Positions 44,876-54,017 of a stretch of DNA of 64,000 nucleotides are shown here, piece by piece (the stretch's first letter is position 1; every line of letters begins with the position of its first letter). The translations under genes were made by a program, and so were the position numbers. Below the pieces are notes generated by a model. The model ran no database searches and was not told where the DNA came from. It worked only from the letters and a program-made list of their open reading frames with translations. Source of the DNA: Archangium sp. (GTDB taxonomy: Bacteria > Myxococcota > Myxococcia > Myxococcales > Myxococcaceae); contig JAUXRX010000042.1 of the NCBI GenBank assembly GCA_030681645.1, positions 186,001 to 250,000 on the forward strand. Reading direction: 5' to 3'.

Positions 44876-46123
44876 TCAGAAGAGCGCGGTGGGGTCGAGC
44901 GTCGACTGAATGAAGTGACCCGGGAAGCCCTGGCCAGCCCCCGCGACCGTGTTGGCGTTGAAGATGGTGCCTCCGAACCCGCCCTCGCCACCCGAGGCCC
45001 CGCCACCCGAGCCACCACGCCGGTAGAAGCCCGCCGTGACGGCTGTGACCGCGCCGGGAGTGCCGCCTGCGACGTCGGTGCTTCCGGTGACGGTCAGGGT
45101 CGGGGCGAGCAGGTGCACGATGCCGCCGCCACCCCCGCCCCCGGGCGCGAGGAGGACGCTGCCGCCGCCGCCGGTGCCGCCGTGAGCCGCCGCCGTGCCC
45201 GCGAAGGAAACGGAGACGCGCGAAGCGAGGATGATCACGCCACCCGCGCCGCCGCCACCACCCGTGGCGGAGTTGCCGCCGTTGGCCGTGATGAGTCCGC
45301 TCGACGCCACCGAGAGGGCAGCGCCGCCCAGCAGCGTGAAGGTCCCTCCGCCGTCCCCGCTCTCGCCCTGCGGGCCCGCCGCACCACCAGCGCCGCCGCC
45401 CGCGAGGCCCGGGCGCAGCACCTGCCGCGCTGAGGACAGCGAGAGCGCGCTGCCACCCCTGCCACCGGGCGCCTGGACTCCACCCGGAGCGAGCGCGCCA
45501 GGGCCCGCGGGGAGAAGGCTCACGCCGGGATGCACCGACGGCTGAAAGGCACCGCCGCCCGTCACCGAGTCCCACCCGTGGCTGGTCCCCAGCGCGCCGA
45601 CGTCCACGACGACGGTGCCTGCGACGTTGACCACCCCACTGCAGCGGATGACGGTGCCGCTCGGAACCAGGAGCATCGCGCCAGCGGCCACCGTACAGGT
45701 CGTGAACTGCAGGTTGACCGGCATGGTCGCTGACCAGTTCGTGTTGGTGTTGATCTGCAGCGGGCCGGCGCTGCCGTCGCCGTAGATGCGAAGCTGGCCA
45801 TCAGCGCCGGCGGGGCCGGTCGCACCTGCAGGGCCGGTCGCGCCCGTTGCACCGGTTGCGCCCGTCGCGCCCGCCGGTCCCGTCGCGCCCGCCGGTCCCG
45901 TCGCGCCCGCCGGTCCCGTCGCACCCGCCGGTCCCGTCGCACCCGCCGGTCCTGTCGGGCCCTGGGCACCCGGCGAACCTGCGGCTCCCGGTGCACCCGC
46001 AGCGCCCGCTGGGCCGGGGACGCCGTTGGCACCCGCGGGACCTGCAGGGCCCACAGGCCCCTCGACGGGCGTGCAGGCCGCGAACATGACGAACGACAGA
46101 ACAGCCAGGGGGGTGATGCGCAT
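44876..46123 (-). CDS. Collagen-like triple-helix lipoprotein
   Basis: 415 residues. Lipoprotein signal MRITPLAVLSFVMFAAC (Cys17). Residues about 20-108 are uninterrupted Gly-X-Y triplets (GPAGATGPAGATG...), encoded by 9- and 18-bp tandem DNA repeats at roughly 45790-46060. The rest is a Gly-rich beta-helix-like domain (VNLQFTTCTVAAGAMLLVPS; LITANGGNSATGGGGGAGGV; GTGGGGSVLLAPGGGGGG), like other myxobacterial 'glycine-rich' surface proteins. Expected to be a surface fibre anchored by lipid. Repeat number may vary between strains by slippage. Confidence 0.85.
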   Translation of the reverse strand: MRITPLAVLSFVMFAACTPVEGPVGPAGPAGANGVPGPAGAAGAPGAAGSPGAQGPTGPAGATGPAGATGPAGATGPAGATGPAGATGATGATGATGPAGATGPAGADGQLRIYGDGSAGPLQINTNTNWSATMPVNLQFTTCTVAAGAMLLVPSGTVIRCSGVVNVAGTVVVDVGALGTSHGWDSVTGGGAFQPSVHPGVSLLPAGPGALAPGGVQAPGGRGGSALSLSSARQVLRPGLAGGGAGGAAGPQGESGDGGGTFTLLGGAALSVASSGLITANGGNSATGGGGGAGGVIILASRVSVSFAGTAAAHGGTGGGGSVLLAPGGGGGGGIVHLLAPTLTVTGSTDVAGGTPGAVTAVTAGFYRRGGSGGGASGGEGGFGGTIFNANTVAGAGQGFPGHFIQSTLDPTALF

Positions 46124-46224
46124 GCGGTGATTCCTCCAGAGGGCCGGACACTATCTCTTCAGTCGGTCGCTGCGATCTCGTCGTGAGCCACCCGGACTCA
46201 GCTCGACGGCAACCACCACCGGGC

Positions 46225-47518
46225 TCAGGGCGCCGCCGCGCGGCCCAGGGCTTCGAGTGCGGCGACGCCGACCGGTGGCTGAGCACGCCACGGCACGACG
46301 AACGTGCGCTTCGCGAGGCCAGCGGCGATGCGCGCGAGCTGGCGCCGTTCACCGTTGAGCCGCGCGGCGAGGAGCGGGTCCTTCGTGCCCGACGCGGCCA
46401 GGCTCCGGTTCACCACCCACGCGAAGGGCTCGATGTGCGCGCGCCGCAGGTCTTCCTGGAGCGCGGCCGCCTGGGAGACCGGCGTCGTCTCGGGCAGCGT
46501 CACGATGATCACCCGCGTCAGCGCCGGGTCCTGCAAGCGCATCAGCGGCGTGGTGATGCGCTTCGGCTCGACGCCCGGCCCGAGGCTGGCCAGCGTCTGC
46601 CGGTGGTAGGCGCCGGTCGCGTCCATCAGCAGCAGGGAGTGCCCGGTGGGCGCGGTGTCGAGCACCACGAAGGTGCGCCGCGCCTCGCTGATCACCCGCG
46701 AGAAGGCGTGGAACACCGCCACCTCCTCGGTGCAGGGCGAGCGGAGATCTTCGAGGAGCAGCGCCTTGCCCTGCTCGTCGAGCTCGCGCCCACGCCGCGC
46801 GACGATCTCGTCGACGTACCGCTGCGTCTCGACCACGGGGTCGATGCGGCGCACCTGCAGCCCGGCCACCTCGCCCTCGAGCGTCGCGGTGAGGTGAGCC
46901 GCGGGATCCGTCGTGGTCAGGTGCACGGCGTGGCCCCGCTTCGCCAGCGCGACCGCCAGGGCCGCGGCGAGGGTCGTCTTCCCCACGCCTCCCTTGCCCA
47001 TCACCATCACCAGCCCGTGGCCTGCGCGCTCGAGCTCGTCGACCAACGCGCCGAGCGCGAGCGCTGGCAGCGGCGCCTGCGCCACGGGGGCGGCCTCGAG
47101 GGTGGCGGCGCCGCCCCACAGCGAGCGGAGCGCGGCCAGCCCGACCATGTCGACGGGGCGCAGCGGTACTTCGTCGCGGGGCAGGGACGCGAGAGAAGGC
47201 GGGAGCGACGCGATGGCGCGCTGGCCCACCGACTCGAGCGAGCACGCGCTGGCGGTAGGCGTCGGCGGCGGTGTCGGGGTCGATGTTGAGCACGCTCAGG
47301 CCCGGCGCCCCCGGCACCGGCACCGGCTCGTTGCGCAGCGGCACACCGAGGATCTCGTCGAGGTTCGAGGCCGCGTCGGTGCTGACGAGGAGCACGCGCT
47401 TGCCCGACTCCGCCAGGGAGAGCGCCGTGGCGGCGGAGAGCGAGGTCTTCCCCACGCCGCCCTTCCCGGTGAAGAACAGGAACGGCGTCGCTGCAGTCAA
47501 CAGTCCGGGGCTCGGCAT
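46225..47518 (-). pseudogene. arsA: Broken arsA-type ATPase gene
   Basis: The N-terminal half begins correctly (FLFFTGKGGVGKTSLSAATA, STDAASNLDEILG, ADAYRQRVLARVGG), then shifts frame near 47230. The coding sequence resumes in the next frame at GQRAIASLPPSLASLPRDEV, which in intact ArsA proteins lies about 200 residues further on. About half of the first ATPase domain is therefore deleted and the two halves are out of frame. The second half is complete (GHGLVMVMGKGGVGKTTLAA; DTAPTGHSLLLMD; VTLPETTPVSQAAALQ) and could be made from ATG 47148 or GTG 47229 as a single-domain ATPase. The locus is about 7 kb from the ars operon. Confidence 0.75.
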
Positions 47519-47555
47519 TGGGTGTCATGTAGCAACTGGCGAGGTTGAAACCTGC

Positions 47556-48413
47556 ATGCGCTCGCAGTCTGTTGGGCCCGTGAATCAGCAGGGAGGGCAG
47601 GGGAAGAGCGCCGTGTTCTGGGTGCTGCTCGCGGCTGGCGGCACGTGCGCCATGTGCTCGGTGCTCACCGCGGGCGTCATGTTCCTCGGCCTCTTCAGCG
47701 TGGATGACTCGAACCTGACCCCCGTCCGCCCCGCGAGCGCCCACGGGCTGATCCCCACGGGGAACACGCCGAACCTCTATCCCGGGAGCCCCGGCTGGTT
47801 GCCCAGCGGGCGCGGGGTGCAGATCCCGGAACCCGAGGTCTTCGACGGCAGGCCCATGGGCCTGTGGTGGAGGTACACCGTGCTCTCCGACGGCAAGACG
47901 ATGGGCGCCGTGATGACGCTCTTCCTCGAGGACGGCACGATGGCGGTGCACCCGCGGCCCGGCGGTAGGGTGCTGTTCGATATCGAGGGCCAACGCGCGC
48001 AGCCGGGGAGCACCGGCGTCGGCACGTTCGAGGTCGAAGACGGCAGGTTCACCCAGCACCTGGGCGGCTACGACTCGAGCGACACCTTCGAGTCGGGCAG
48101 CGACGGTGACGGGCCATACTTCAAGGTGGGCGCGGCGAAGTACGCGGCGCTCTCGCCGCCGACGCCCGGGCAATTGGTCGGTGCGTGGAAGAGCCCCAGG
48201 GGCAAGTTCGTGGTCAACGAAGACGGCACCTTCGAGCTGGGCAACGTCATCTTCAACGAGGACTCCGTGGTGGCCGGAGGAAGCAAGGGCACGTGGGTGC
48301 TCGACGGGTTCCTGCTGCAACTGAGCCCGCCCGATGCACCGTCGTGGATCTCGCTCGTCGGCATGAGCGGCTCGCTCCTCGTCATGGGACAGACGGTGTA
48401 CTCGCGGCAGTGA
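47556..48413 (+). CDS. Membrane-anchored protein of unknown function
   Basis: 285 residues from ATG 47556, with GAGG eleven bases upstream; GTG 47580 is an alternative. One N-terminal membrane helix (SAVFWVLLAAGGTCAMCSVL), a Pro-rich linker and beta-rich domains (GLWWRYTVLSDGKTMGAVM; GSTGVGTFEVEDGRFTQHLG; WKSPRGKFVVNEDGTFELG). The repeated 'GTFE' strands resemble lipocalin- or Atu4866-like small barrels. Function unknown. Followed 14 bp later by the AgmX-like gene, so probably one transcript. Confidence 0.7.
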   Translation: MRSQSVGPVNQQGGQGKSAVFWVLLAAGGTCAMCSVLTAGVMFLGLFSVDDSNLTPVRPASAHGLIPTGNTPNLYPGSPGWLPSGRGVQIPEPEVFDGRPMGLWWRYTVLSDGKTMGAVMTLFLEDGTMAVHPRPGGRVLFDIEGQRAQPGSTGVGTFEVEDGRFTQHLGGYDSSDTFESGSDGDGPYFKVGAAKYAALSPPTPGQLVGAWKSPRGKFVVNEDGTFELGNVIFNEDSVVAGGSKGTWVLDGFLLQLSPPDAPSWISLVGMSGSLLVMGQTVYSRQ

Positions 48414-48427
48414 GCTACGCTGCGGTG

Positions 48428-48820
48428 GTGCGCCTGCCCCTGATGGTCCTGCTCGTCGCGTCGTTCGCGTTGGCTGCCCCGAAGAAGAAGAAGGTGGTGG
48501 TGCCCCCGAAGTCGGCCGCGAACATCGCGACCGAGGTGGCCATCAAGAAGACGCTCGATGGCGTCGAGGAGAAGGTCGGCGGGTGCGTGCTCGACCACGC
48601 CGGGCCCGCCGCGTTCACGCTGGTGGTGAAGGCGAAGATCGCCATCAACAGCGCGGGCCAGTTGATGGGCACCACGCTCACCACCACGCCCGAGAGCCCG
48701 GCTTCGGAGAAGACGAGAAAGTGCATCGACGGTGTGCTGCAGACGCTCGCCTGGCCGAAGAGCGCCGCGCCCATGGTCAACGCCGAGCGGGAATGGACGT
48801 TCAGCACCGAGAGCAAGTGA
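48428..48820 (+). CDS. Secreted AgmX/PglI C-terminal-like domain protein
   Basis: 130 residues from GTG 48428 (signal VRLPLMVLLVASFALAAP). After a Lys-rich segment it has the single-domain pattern found at the C-terminus of AgmX/PglI-type proteins: CVLDHAGPAAFTLVVKAKI, INSAGQLMGTTLTTTPE, KCIDGVLQTLAWPKS, ending REWTFSTE. Two cysteines may form a disulfide. A TonB-like fold is likely; the partner is unknown. Confidence 0.72.
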   Translation: MRLPLMVLLVASFALAAPKKKKVVVPPKSAANIATEVAIKKTLDGVEEKVGGCVLDHAGPAAFTLVVKAKIAINSAGQLMGTTLTTTPESPASEKTRKCIDGVLQTLAWPKSAAPMVNAEREWTFSTESK

Positions 48821-48875
48821 AGGACTGGCGCGCCGAGCTGAAGGCGCCCTGCGCGAGGCCATTCTCGGCCCGTGA

Positions 48876-49178
48876 CTACTTCTTCTTTGCGGCTTCCAGC
48901 TCGGCGACTCGCGCGCGGAGCTTGTCCCGCTCGGTGGCCAGGTTGTTGAGCTGAAGTTGCTGGGCGTGCACCTGCGCGTGGAGCCTCACCAGCTCGCGGC
49001 TCTCGCCGGGTGGCGGGATCAGCTTCTGCATGGCGGCCTCGAGTTCCTGGCGGACCTCGAGGAGCTCTGCCTGGAGCAGTTCGCGATCTTCTGATTCTTC
49101 CGAGAGGAGTTGCTCGAGCTTCCTGGTGCGGGCTTGCGCCTTCTCGAGCGCGTCTCGGAGAGTTCGATCGTCGGACAT
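48876..49178 (-). CDS. Small coiled-coil protein
   Basis: 100 residues from ATG 49178, chosen for the strong GGAGAGGG ribosome site (49185-49192). Almost entirely helical heptads: LRDALEKAQARTRKLEQLL, LLEVRQELEAAMQKL, a Pro break (IPPPGESREL), then LNNLATERDKLRARVAELEA. No signal peptide. It could be a scaffolding or oligomerisation protein. The ribosome site lies inside a family A repeat. Confidence 0.7.
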   Translation of the reverse strand: MSDDRTLRDALEKAQARTRKLEQLLSEESEDRELLQAELLEVRQELEAAMQKLIPPPGESRELVRLHAQVHAQQLQLNNLATERDKLRARVAELEAAKKK

Positions 49179-49184
49179 GGTCTG

Positions 49185-49220
49185 CCCTCTCCCCGACCCT
49201 CTCCCCCTCGGGGAGAGGGA
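49185..49220. repeat. Family A repeat providing a ribosome binding site
   Basis: CCCTCTCCCCGACCCTCTCC then CCCTCGGGGAGAGGGA, almost the same as 24609-24642. On the minus strand its end is a Shine-Dalgarno sequence six bases before the coiled-coil ATG. It lies directly after the stop of the HAD gene. Confidence 0.8.
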
Positions 49221-49225
49221 GACAC

Positions 49226-49996
49226 TCAGCCTCGCCTCAGCCACGGCAGGAGCTCGCCCAGCGACTTCACCTCGACGTCTGCCTTTGCACCCCGGGGTTT
49301 GAGGCCGCGATCGACCCAGGCGGTCTGCATGCCCGCGTTGATCCCTCCCTGGATGTCGCGCTCAGGGTTGTCGCCCACCATCGCGCAGCGCGAGGGCGGC
49401 ACGTTCAGCTGCGAGCACACCCACTCGAAGATGCGCGCGTCGGGCTTGCCGATGCCCAGCTCACCCGAGATCGCCACCACGTCGAACCAGTGCAGCAGCC
49501 CCGAGCCGTTCACCTTGCGCCGCTGCAGGCCGGACACGCCGTTGGTGATCATCGCCAGCTTCGTGCGGGGGCGGATTCGCGCCAGCAGCTCGTCGCAGTC
49601 GTCGAAGAGCGGAAAGCGCGCCCGCAGGGCCTGCCAGCGCAGCTGCAATCGCTCGGGGTCTCCACTCAGGCCGCAGCTCGCCAACGCACGGCGCCACACC
49701 TCGGGGCGGATTCGCGCCAGCTCCTTCTCCAGGAGCGCCTCGGCGGCGACGCCCGGGTCGTACGTCGCCCACAACCCCTCGAGCGCCGAGTGCCCGATGC
49801 GCGTGACGTAGTCGGCGGCGAGTGAGGGCAGCGTCTGCCAGAGCGCCACCGCCTCGCGATGGGCCGCCGCTGCCAGCTCCTTCGCGCGCGCGTCGTCGGC
49901 CGTCAGCTCGAGCGCCGTGATGAAGAACGCGTGACGGCTCACCGGCTCGTCGGGGATGAGCGTCTCGTCGAGGTCGAAGATCACGGCTGCGAACAT
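49226..49996 (-). CDS. HAD-family hydrolase, YjjG-like
   Basis: 256 residues. Motif I FDLDETLIPD, motif II MITNGVSGLQ, motif III Lys in GIGKPDARIFEW, motif IV MVGDNPERDIQGGINAGM, all intact. A large helical cap (about 20-110) places it with subfamily IA nucleotidase-like HADs. A soluble phosphatase; substrate unknown. ATG 49996. Probably co-transcribed with the coiled-coil gene through the family A repeat. Confidence 0.87.
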   Translation of the reverse strand: MFAAVIFDLDETLIPDEPVSRHAFFITALELTADDARAKELAAAAHREAVALWQTLPSLAADYVTRIGHSALEGLWATYDPGVAAEALLEKELARIRPEVWRRALASCGLSGDPERLQLRWQALRARFPLFDDCDELLARIRPRTKLAMITNGVSGLQRRKVNGSGLLHWFDVVAISGELGIGKPDARIFEWVCSQLNVPPSRCAMVGDNPERDIQGGINAGMQTAWVDRGLKPRGAKADVEVKSLGELLPWLRRG

Positions 49997-50031
49997 GGCC
50001 CACCTTCTACACCGCCCACGCAGCCGCTACG

Positions 50032-50195
50032 GTGTCGCTCATCAGAGCGTCCCTGGGGTGTTTGATGGTCGTCGCAGCCTGCGGCCCTGCTCCCGCCCCC
50101 GCGCCGAGGACGATTCAGTCGCGCTCGACAGGGAGGCCGGAACGCTCATCGCGCTCGACGGCGTCGCGCAGGAGCTGGTCGAACTGAAGCTGTGA
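50032..50195 (+). pseudogene. Frameshifted small lipoprotein remnant
   Basis: From GTG 50032 there is a good lipoprotein signal, VSLIRASLGCLMVVAACG, followed by PAPAPAP. The frame then turns Arg/Ser-rich and stops near 50166, while the adjacent frame reads EDDSVALDREAGTLIALDG and ends at TGA 50193. A one-base change around 50105 would join them into a protein of about 54 residues. A sequencing error cannot be excluded. Confidence 0.4.
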
Positions 50196-50252
50196 CCAGC
50201 GACACGCCCTCTCCCCGAGACAGTTTCTGCTGGTTCGTTACAGTCCGCGGCC

Positions 50253-52433
50253 ATGAAACCCATCGACACCAGGGTGGAGTCCGTCACGCTGTACCACCGC
50301 GGCGCGACCGTTCGCCGCACCGCCTCGCTCGACTTCAGCAGCGGAGTGCCGGCCGAGGTCTTCCTCGCGGGCCTGCCGCTCTCGCTCGTCGACCACACGG
50401 TGCGCGTTCGCCTCGAGGCTGAAGGCGGCGGCGAGGTGTTGCTCTCGAACGTCCGCGTCGGGCTCTTCGCGCCTCCGCGGGGAACGCCTCCGGTCGCCCC
50501 CGAGCAGAAGGCGCTGCAGGCCGTGCACGACTCGCTCTGGCTGCTCAGAGATCGCATCTCGCAGCTCGACGCCGAGACGCAGCGGCTCGTCGACGTCGGC
50601 GTGCTCCCCCGGCCCACGCCCGAGGAAGGGAAGATGCCCCCGCCCGCGCCCATGGTGGCCCGCGTGGCGCTCGAGACGCTGTTCGAGGAGTCCGTGAGCA
50701 AGCGCATCGAGCTCGCGCGTCAGCTCCGCGACGAGGTGAAGGCGCTCGAAGAGAAGGAGCGCGAGCTGCAACGGGCGCTGCAGCTGGCGTCGACCGCGCA
50801 GCAGGTGCGGCCCGACGAGCTCTCCAAGTCCATCCACGCCTCGGTGGTGAGCGGCGCCTCCCCGAAGAAGGTGCGCCTCGTGCTCGAGTACTTCGTGGTC
50901 GGCGCGCGCTGGGCCCCCTCGTACCAGTGCCGCATGACGCGCGATTGCCTGCAGGCCGATCTGCAGCTGCGCGCCCTCGTCTGCCAGCGCACCGGCGAAG
51001 ACTGGCGCGGCGTGATGCTGCAGCTGTCCACCGCGTCACCGATGAGCTGGACCGAGGTGCCCGAGCTCGGCGCCATCAAGATCGGCAAGGCCCAGCCGCC
51101 CCCGCCCTCGCAGCGCGGCTTCCGTCCCCCGCCGAAGGGCGCGGCGTCGCTCTTCCTCGACTACGACCGCGGCCTGTCCAGCGCGCGCGCGGCGATGCCC
51201 GTCATTCCTTCGTGGCAGGCCTCTGCGCTCTCGCCCCACGGGCTCCCCACCGCGCGCCCTGCGTCGTCTCGCTCCGAGAGCGTGATGGACGCGATGTCGG
51301 CGGCAGAGCCGCAGATGGACCTGGCGGACGACGAGGCGCCGATGGAAGAGGAGCGCGAGCTGAAGAAGGAGGTGGCTGCGCCGGCACGCCGCGCGATGGC
51401 GCCGCCTCCTGCTCCTCCGATGTCGGCGGCGCCGATGGGGCCCGGGGCTGGCGTCAGCATGCTGAAGATGAAGTCTGCGAAGGCCGGCCGCGCGCGCGAC
51501 AGCGGTGCCGACTCCGACGAGTTCGGGGGCGAGTCACCGCTCGCGGCGATGGAGGTGGTGCTCTACGCCTCGCTTCGCCTCGGCGGTGCCGAGACGGGCA
51601 CGCGCGGCTCGCTCACGCCGGTCGATCGCCGGCAGGCCTTCCGCGAGAGCCTGGCGAAGCTCAACCTCGTCGCCACCTTCGACGTGCTCGCCCTGGTCGA
51701 GCGCGCCGAGTCGCAGGGCCAGGAGATCTATTCCGTGCGCGCGCCCGACGGCAGCAGTGACGTGCGCGCCGAGGCGGGCTGGTACGACTACGTGTACGGC
51801 ACCGACGCGGCGGTCGACGTGCCGAGCGACGGCACCTTCCACTCCGTGCCCGTCAACACGCGCACCGCCACCAGCGACGTGCTCTACGTGGTGGTGCCCC
51901 GCGAGGATCCACAGGTGTACCGGCAGGCGCTGGTGCGCAACCCGCTCCCTTCGCCGCTGCTGCCGGGGCCGGTCGAGGTGTCGGTGGGCGGCGAGTACGT
52001 GCTCACCACCACGCTGCCCTCGGTCGCGCCGGGCGGTGACTTCAAGCTCTCGCTGGGCGTGGAGCAGGGCATCAAGGTCGCGCGCAACGCCCGGTACCTC
52101 GAGCAGCGCAGCGGCGACAAGGTGGTGGCCACCAACGAGCTCATTCACGATCTCGACATCGAGGTGGTGAACAACCTCGAGCGCGCGGCGAAGTGCGAGG
52201 TGCGCGAGCGCGTGCCCCAGCCCGCCCCCGAAGCCGAGGTGGTGGTGGAAGAGGGCGGCATCAAGCCCACCTGGGAGCCCTACAAGCAGGAAGAGCGCGG
52301 GCGCATCATCGAGGGCGGCCGCCGCTGGGTCTTCACGGTGAAGCCCGGCGCCACCCAGAAGCTCGCAGCGCAGTACCGCGTGAAGCTCTACGCCAACAAC
52401 GAGCTCGTCGGCGGCAACCGGCGGGAGGCCTGA
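50253..52433 (+). CDS. DUF4139/MuiA-family protein, paralog 1
   Basis: 726 residues from ATG 50253. Residues about 5-110 match DUF4140 (VESVTLYHRGATVRRTASLD). A coiled coil follows (about 150-185; ELARQLRDEVKALEEKEREL). The DUF4139 beta domain starts near 210 (VRLVLEYFVVGARWAPSYQC) and is interrupted by a low-complexity Pro/Ala insert (about 290-430) before resuming (VYASLRLGG... QALVRNPLPSPLLPGPVEVS). No signal peptide is visible. Family members include 'mucoidy inhibitor MuiA', whose biochemical role is not settled. It is followed 3 bp later by a paralog. Confidence 0.83.
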   Translation: MKPIDTRVESVTLYHRGATVRRTASLDFSSGVPAEVFLAGLPLSLVDHTVRVRLEAEGGGEVLLSNVRVGLFAPPRGTPPVAPEQKALQAVHDSLWLLRDRISQLDAETQRLVDVGVLPRPTPEEGKMPPPAPMVARVALETLFEESVSKRIELARQLRDEVKALEEKERELQRALQLASTAQQVRPDELSKSIHASVVSGASPKKVRLVLEYFVVGARWAPSYQCRMTRDCLQADLQLRALVCQRTGEDWRGVMLQLSTASPMSWTEVPELGAIKIGKAQPPPPSQRGFRPPPKGAASLFLDYDRGLSSARAAMPVIPSWQASALSPHGLPTARPASSRSESVMDAMSAAEPQMDLADDEAPMEEERELKKEVAAPARRAMAPPPAPPMSAAPMGPGAGVSMLKMKSAKAGRARDSGADSDEFGGESPLAAMEVVLYASLRLGGAETGTRGSLTPVDRRQAFRESLAKLNLVATFDVLALVERAESQGQEIYSVRAPDGSSDVRAEAGWYDYVYGTDAAVDVPSDGTFHSVPVNTRTATSDVLYVVVPREDPQVYRQALVRNPLPSPLLPGPVEVSVGGEYVLTTTLPSVAPGGDFKLSLGVEQGIKVARNARYLEQRSGDKVVATNELIHDLDIEVVNNLERAAKCEVRERVPQPAPEAEVVVEEGGIKPTWEPYKQEERGRIIEGGRRWVFTVKPGATQKLAAQYRVKLYANNELVGGNRREA

Positions 52434-52436
52434 ACC

Positions 52437-54005
52437 ATGTCCACCACCGAACTCTTCCCCTCGAACGCGCTGCCGGTCGACGCCCGCATCACCCAGGTCA
52501 CCCTGCTCGAAGACCGCGCGCAGGTGCGCCGCGCCGGCACCCTCGAGCTCGGCCCCGGCCAGCACGTGGTGCTGGTGAAGGACGTCGCGCCCGTGCTGCA
52601 GGACCTCTCGCTGCGCGCCAGCGCGTCGCCGGGCGCGAAGGTGAGCGACGTGCGCGTGCGCCGCGCCATGCGGGTCGCGCCCCACGAGAAGCCCGAGAAG
52701 CTCAAGGCCCTCGAGCTCGACATCGAGAAGCTCACCGAGCAGTGGCGCCGCCTGGGTGAAGATCGCGACCTGGTAGAGCAGCGCCGCCAGCGCCTCGAGC
52801 AGGTGCTCGAGCGCGGCTTCACCGAGCTCCCCGAGGACGTGTCGTGGGGCCAGCCGCAGACGCAGTGGAAGGACACCCTCGAGGGTTTGTTCGAGAAGCT
52901 GCGCGCGCTGCGCATTCGCAGCGTCGAGCTGGGCGTGCAGCTGCGCGACCTCGTCGACGAGCGCTCCCGGCTGGTGGTGCAGCGGCAGGCGTTCGATCGC
53001 CCCGACGCGCGCTTCGTCACCTGGCTCGAGGCCGACGTCATCGTCAGCAGCGAGGGGAACGTCGAGGTGACCTTCGAGTACACGGTGCCCAACGCGCTGT
53101 GGCGGCCGCTGCACTCGGCGCGGTTGACTGACGGCAGGTTCCACTTCGAGAGCCGCGCGTCGGTCTGGCAGAACACCGGCGAAGACTGGAACGCGGTGCG
53201 CCTGGTGTTCTCCACCGCGCGCGCCTCGCTGGGCATCGAGCCGCCGCTGCTGAGCGACGACCTGCTCACGGCGCAGAAGAAGAACGAGAAGCTGGTGGTG
53301 GCCGCGCGCGAGGTGGTGATTCAGAAGGCGAAGGTGGCGGTGGGTGGCGCGCCTTCGCAGGCGCCGAAGACGGTCGAGCTGCCGGGCGTGGACGACGGCG
53401 GTGAGATCCGCACGCTCGAGGCGAAGGGGCCCTGCACGATTCCCTCGGACGGGCGGCCCAACACGGTGCCGCTGTTCGACTTCTCGGCGACGCCGAAGCG
53501 CAAGCTGGTGGCGTACCCGGAGCTCGAGCTGCGGGTGTTCCTCACCTCGGTGCAGAAGAACGAGGGCAAGTTCCCCATCCTCGCGGGGCCGGTGGAGCTG
53601 CTGCTGCAGAACGGCTTCGTCGGTTGGACGAAGGTGCTCTTCGTCGCGCCCGGCGAGGAGTTCCGCCTCTCGTTCGGCCCCGACGCGACGCTGCGGCTGG
53701 CGCGCGCGGAGAAGGACCGCCAGCAAGACGCGACCTCGACCGACTGGAAGACGCTGACGAAGACGGTGTGGCTCTACCTGTCGAGCCTGGGTGACGAGGC
53801 GAAGACGGTGGAGCTGATCGAGCGCATGCCCGTGTCGGAGATCGAGCAGGTGAAGGTGACGCTCGGGGCCAAGCGCACCACGCCCAGGCCGAAGGTGGAC
53901 GAGAACGGCTTCGCCACCTGGGTGGTCGAGCTCGAGCCGAGAGCGCAGGCGCAGGTGACCTTCGCGTACGACCTGGCCACCGCGCCGGGAGTGCAGGGCA
54001 TCTGA
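52437..54005 (+). CDS. DUF4139/MuiA-family protein, paralog 2
   Basis: 522 residues. ATG 52437 has GGGAGG (about 52423-52428) upstream, inside the end of the first gene. Same plan as paralog 1 without the central insert: DUF4140 (ITQVTLLEDRAQVRRAGTLE), a helical coiled coil (EKLTEQWRRLGEDRDLVEQR), and DUF4139 (VEVTFEYTVPNALWRPLHSA; ILAGPVELLLQNGFVGWTKV; ELIERMPVSEIEQVKV). Tandem paralogs with different insert length suggest a heteromeric pair. Confidence 0.84.
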   Translation: MSTTELFPSNALPVDARITQVTLLEDRAQVRRAGTLELGPGQHVVLVKDVAPVLQDLSLRASASPGAKVSDVRVRRAMRVAPHEKPEKLKALELDIEKLTEQWRRLGEDRDLVEQRRQRLEQVLERGFTELPEDVSWGQPQTQWKDTLEGLFEKLRALRIRSVELGVQLRDLVDERSRLVVQRQAFDRPDARFVTWLEADVIVSSEGNVEVTFEYTVPNALWRPLHSARLTDGRFHFESRASVWQNTGEDWNAVRLVFSTARASLGIEPPLLSDDLLTAQKKNEKLVVAAREVVIQKAKVAVGGAPSQAPKTVELPGVDDGGEIRTLEAKGPCTIPSDGRPNTVPLFDFSATPKRKLVAYPELELRVFLTSVQKNEGKFPILAGPVELLLQNGFVGWTKVLFVAPGEEFRLSFGPDATLRLARAEKDRQQDATSTDWKTLTKTVWLYLSSLGDEAKTVELIERMPVSEIEQVKVTLGAKRTTPRPKVDENGFATWVVELEPRAQAQVTFAYDLATAPGVQGI

Positions 54006-54017
54006 AGACTCGGTGCA

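Noticed and set aside
45790..46060. Short tandem repeats resembling a minisatellite
   Set aside because: They encode the Gly-X-Y collagen region in frame, so they are explained by the protein.
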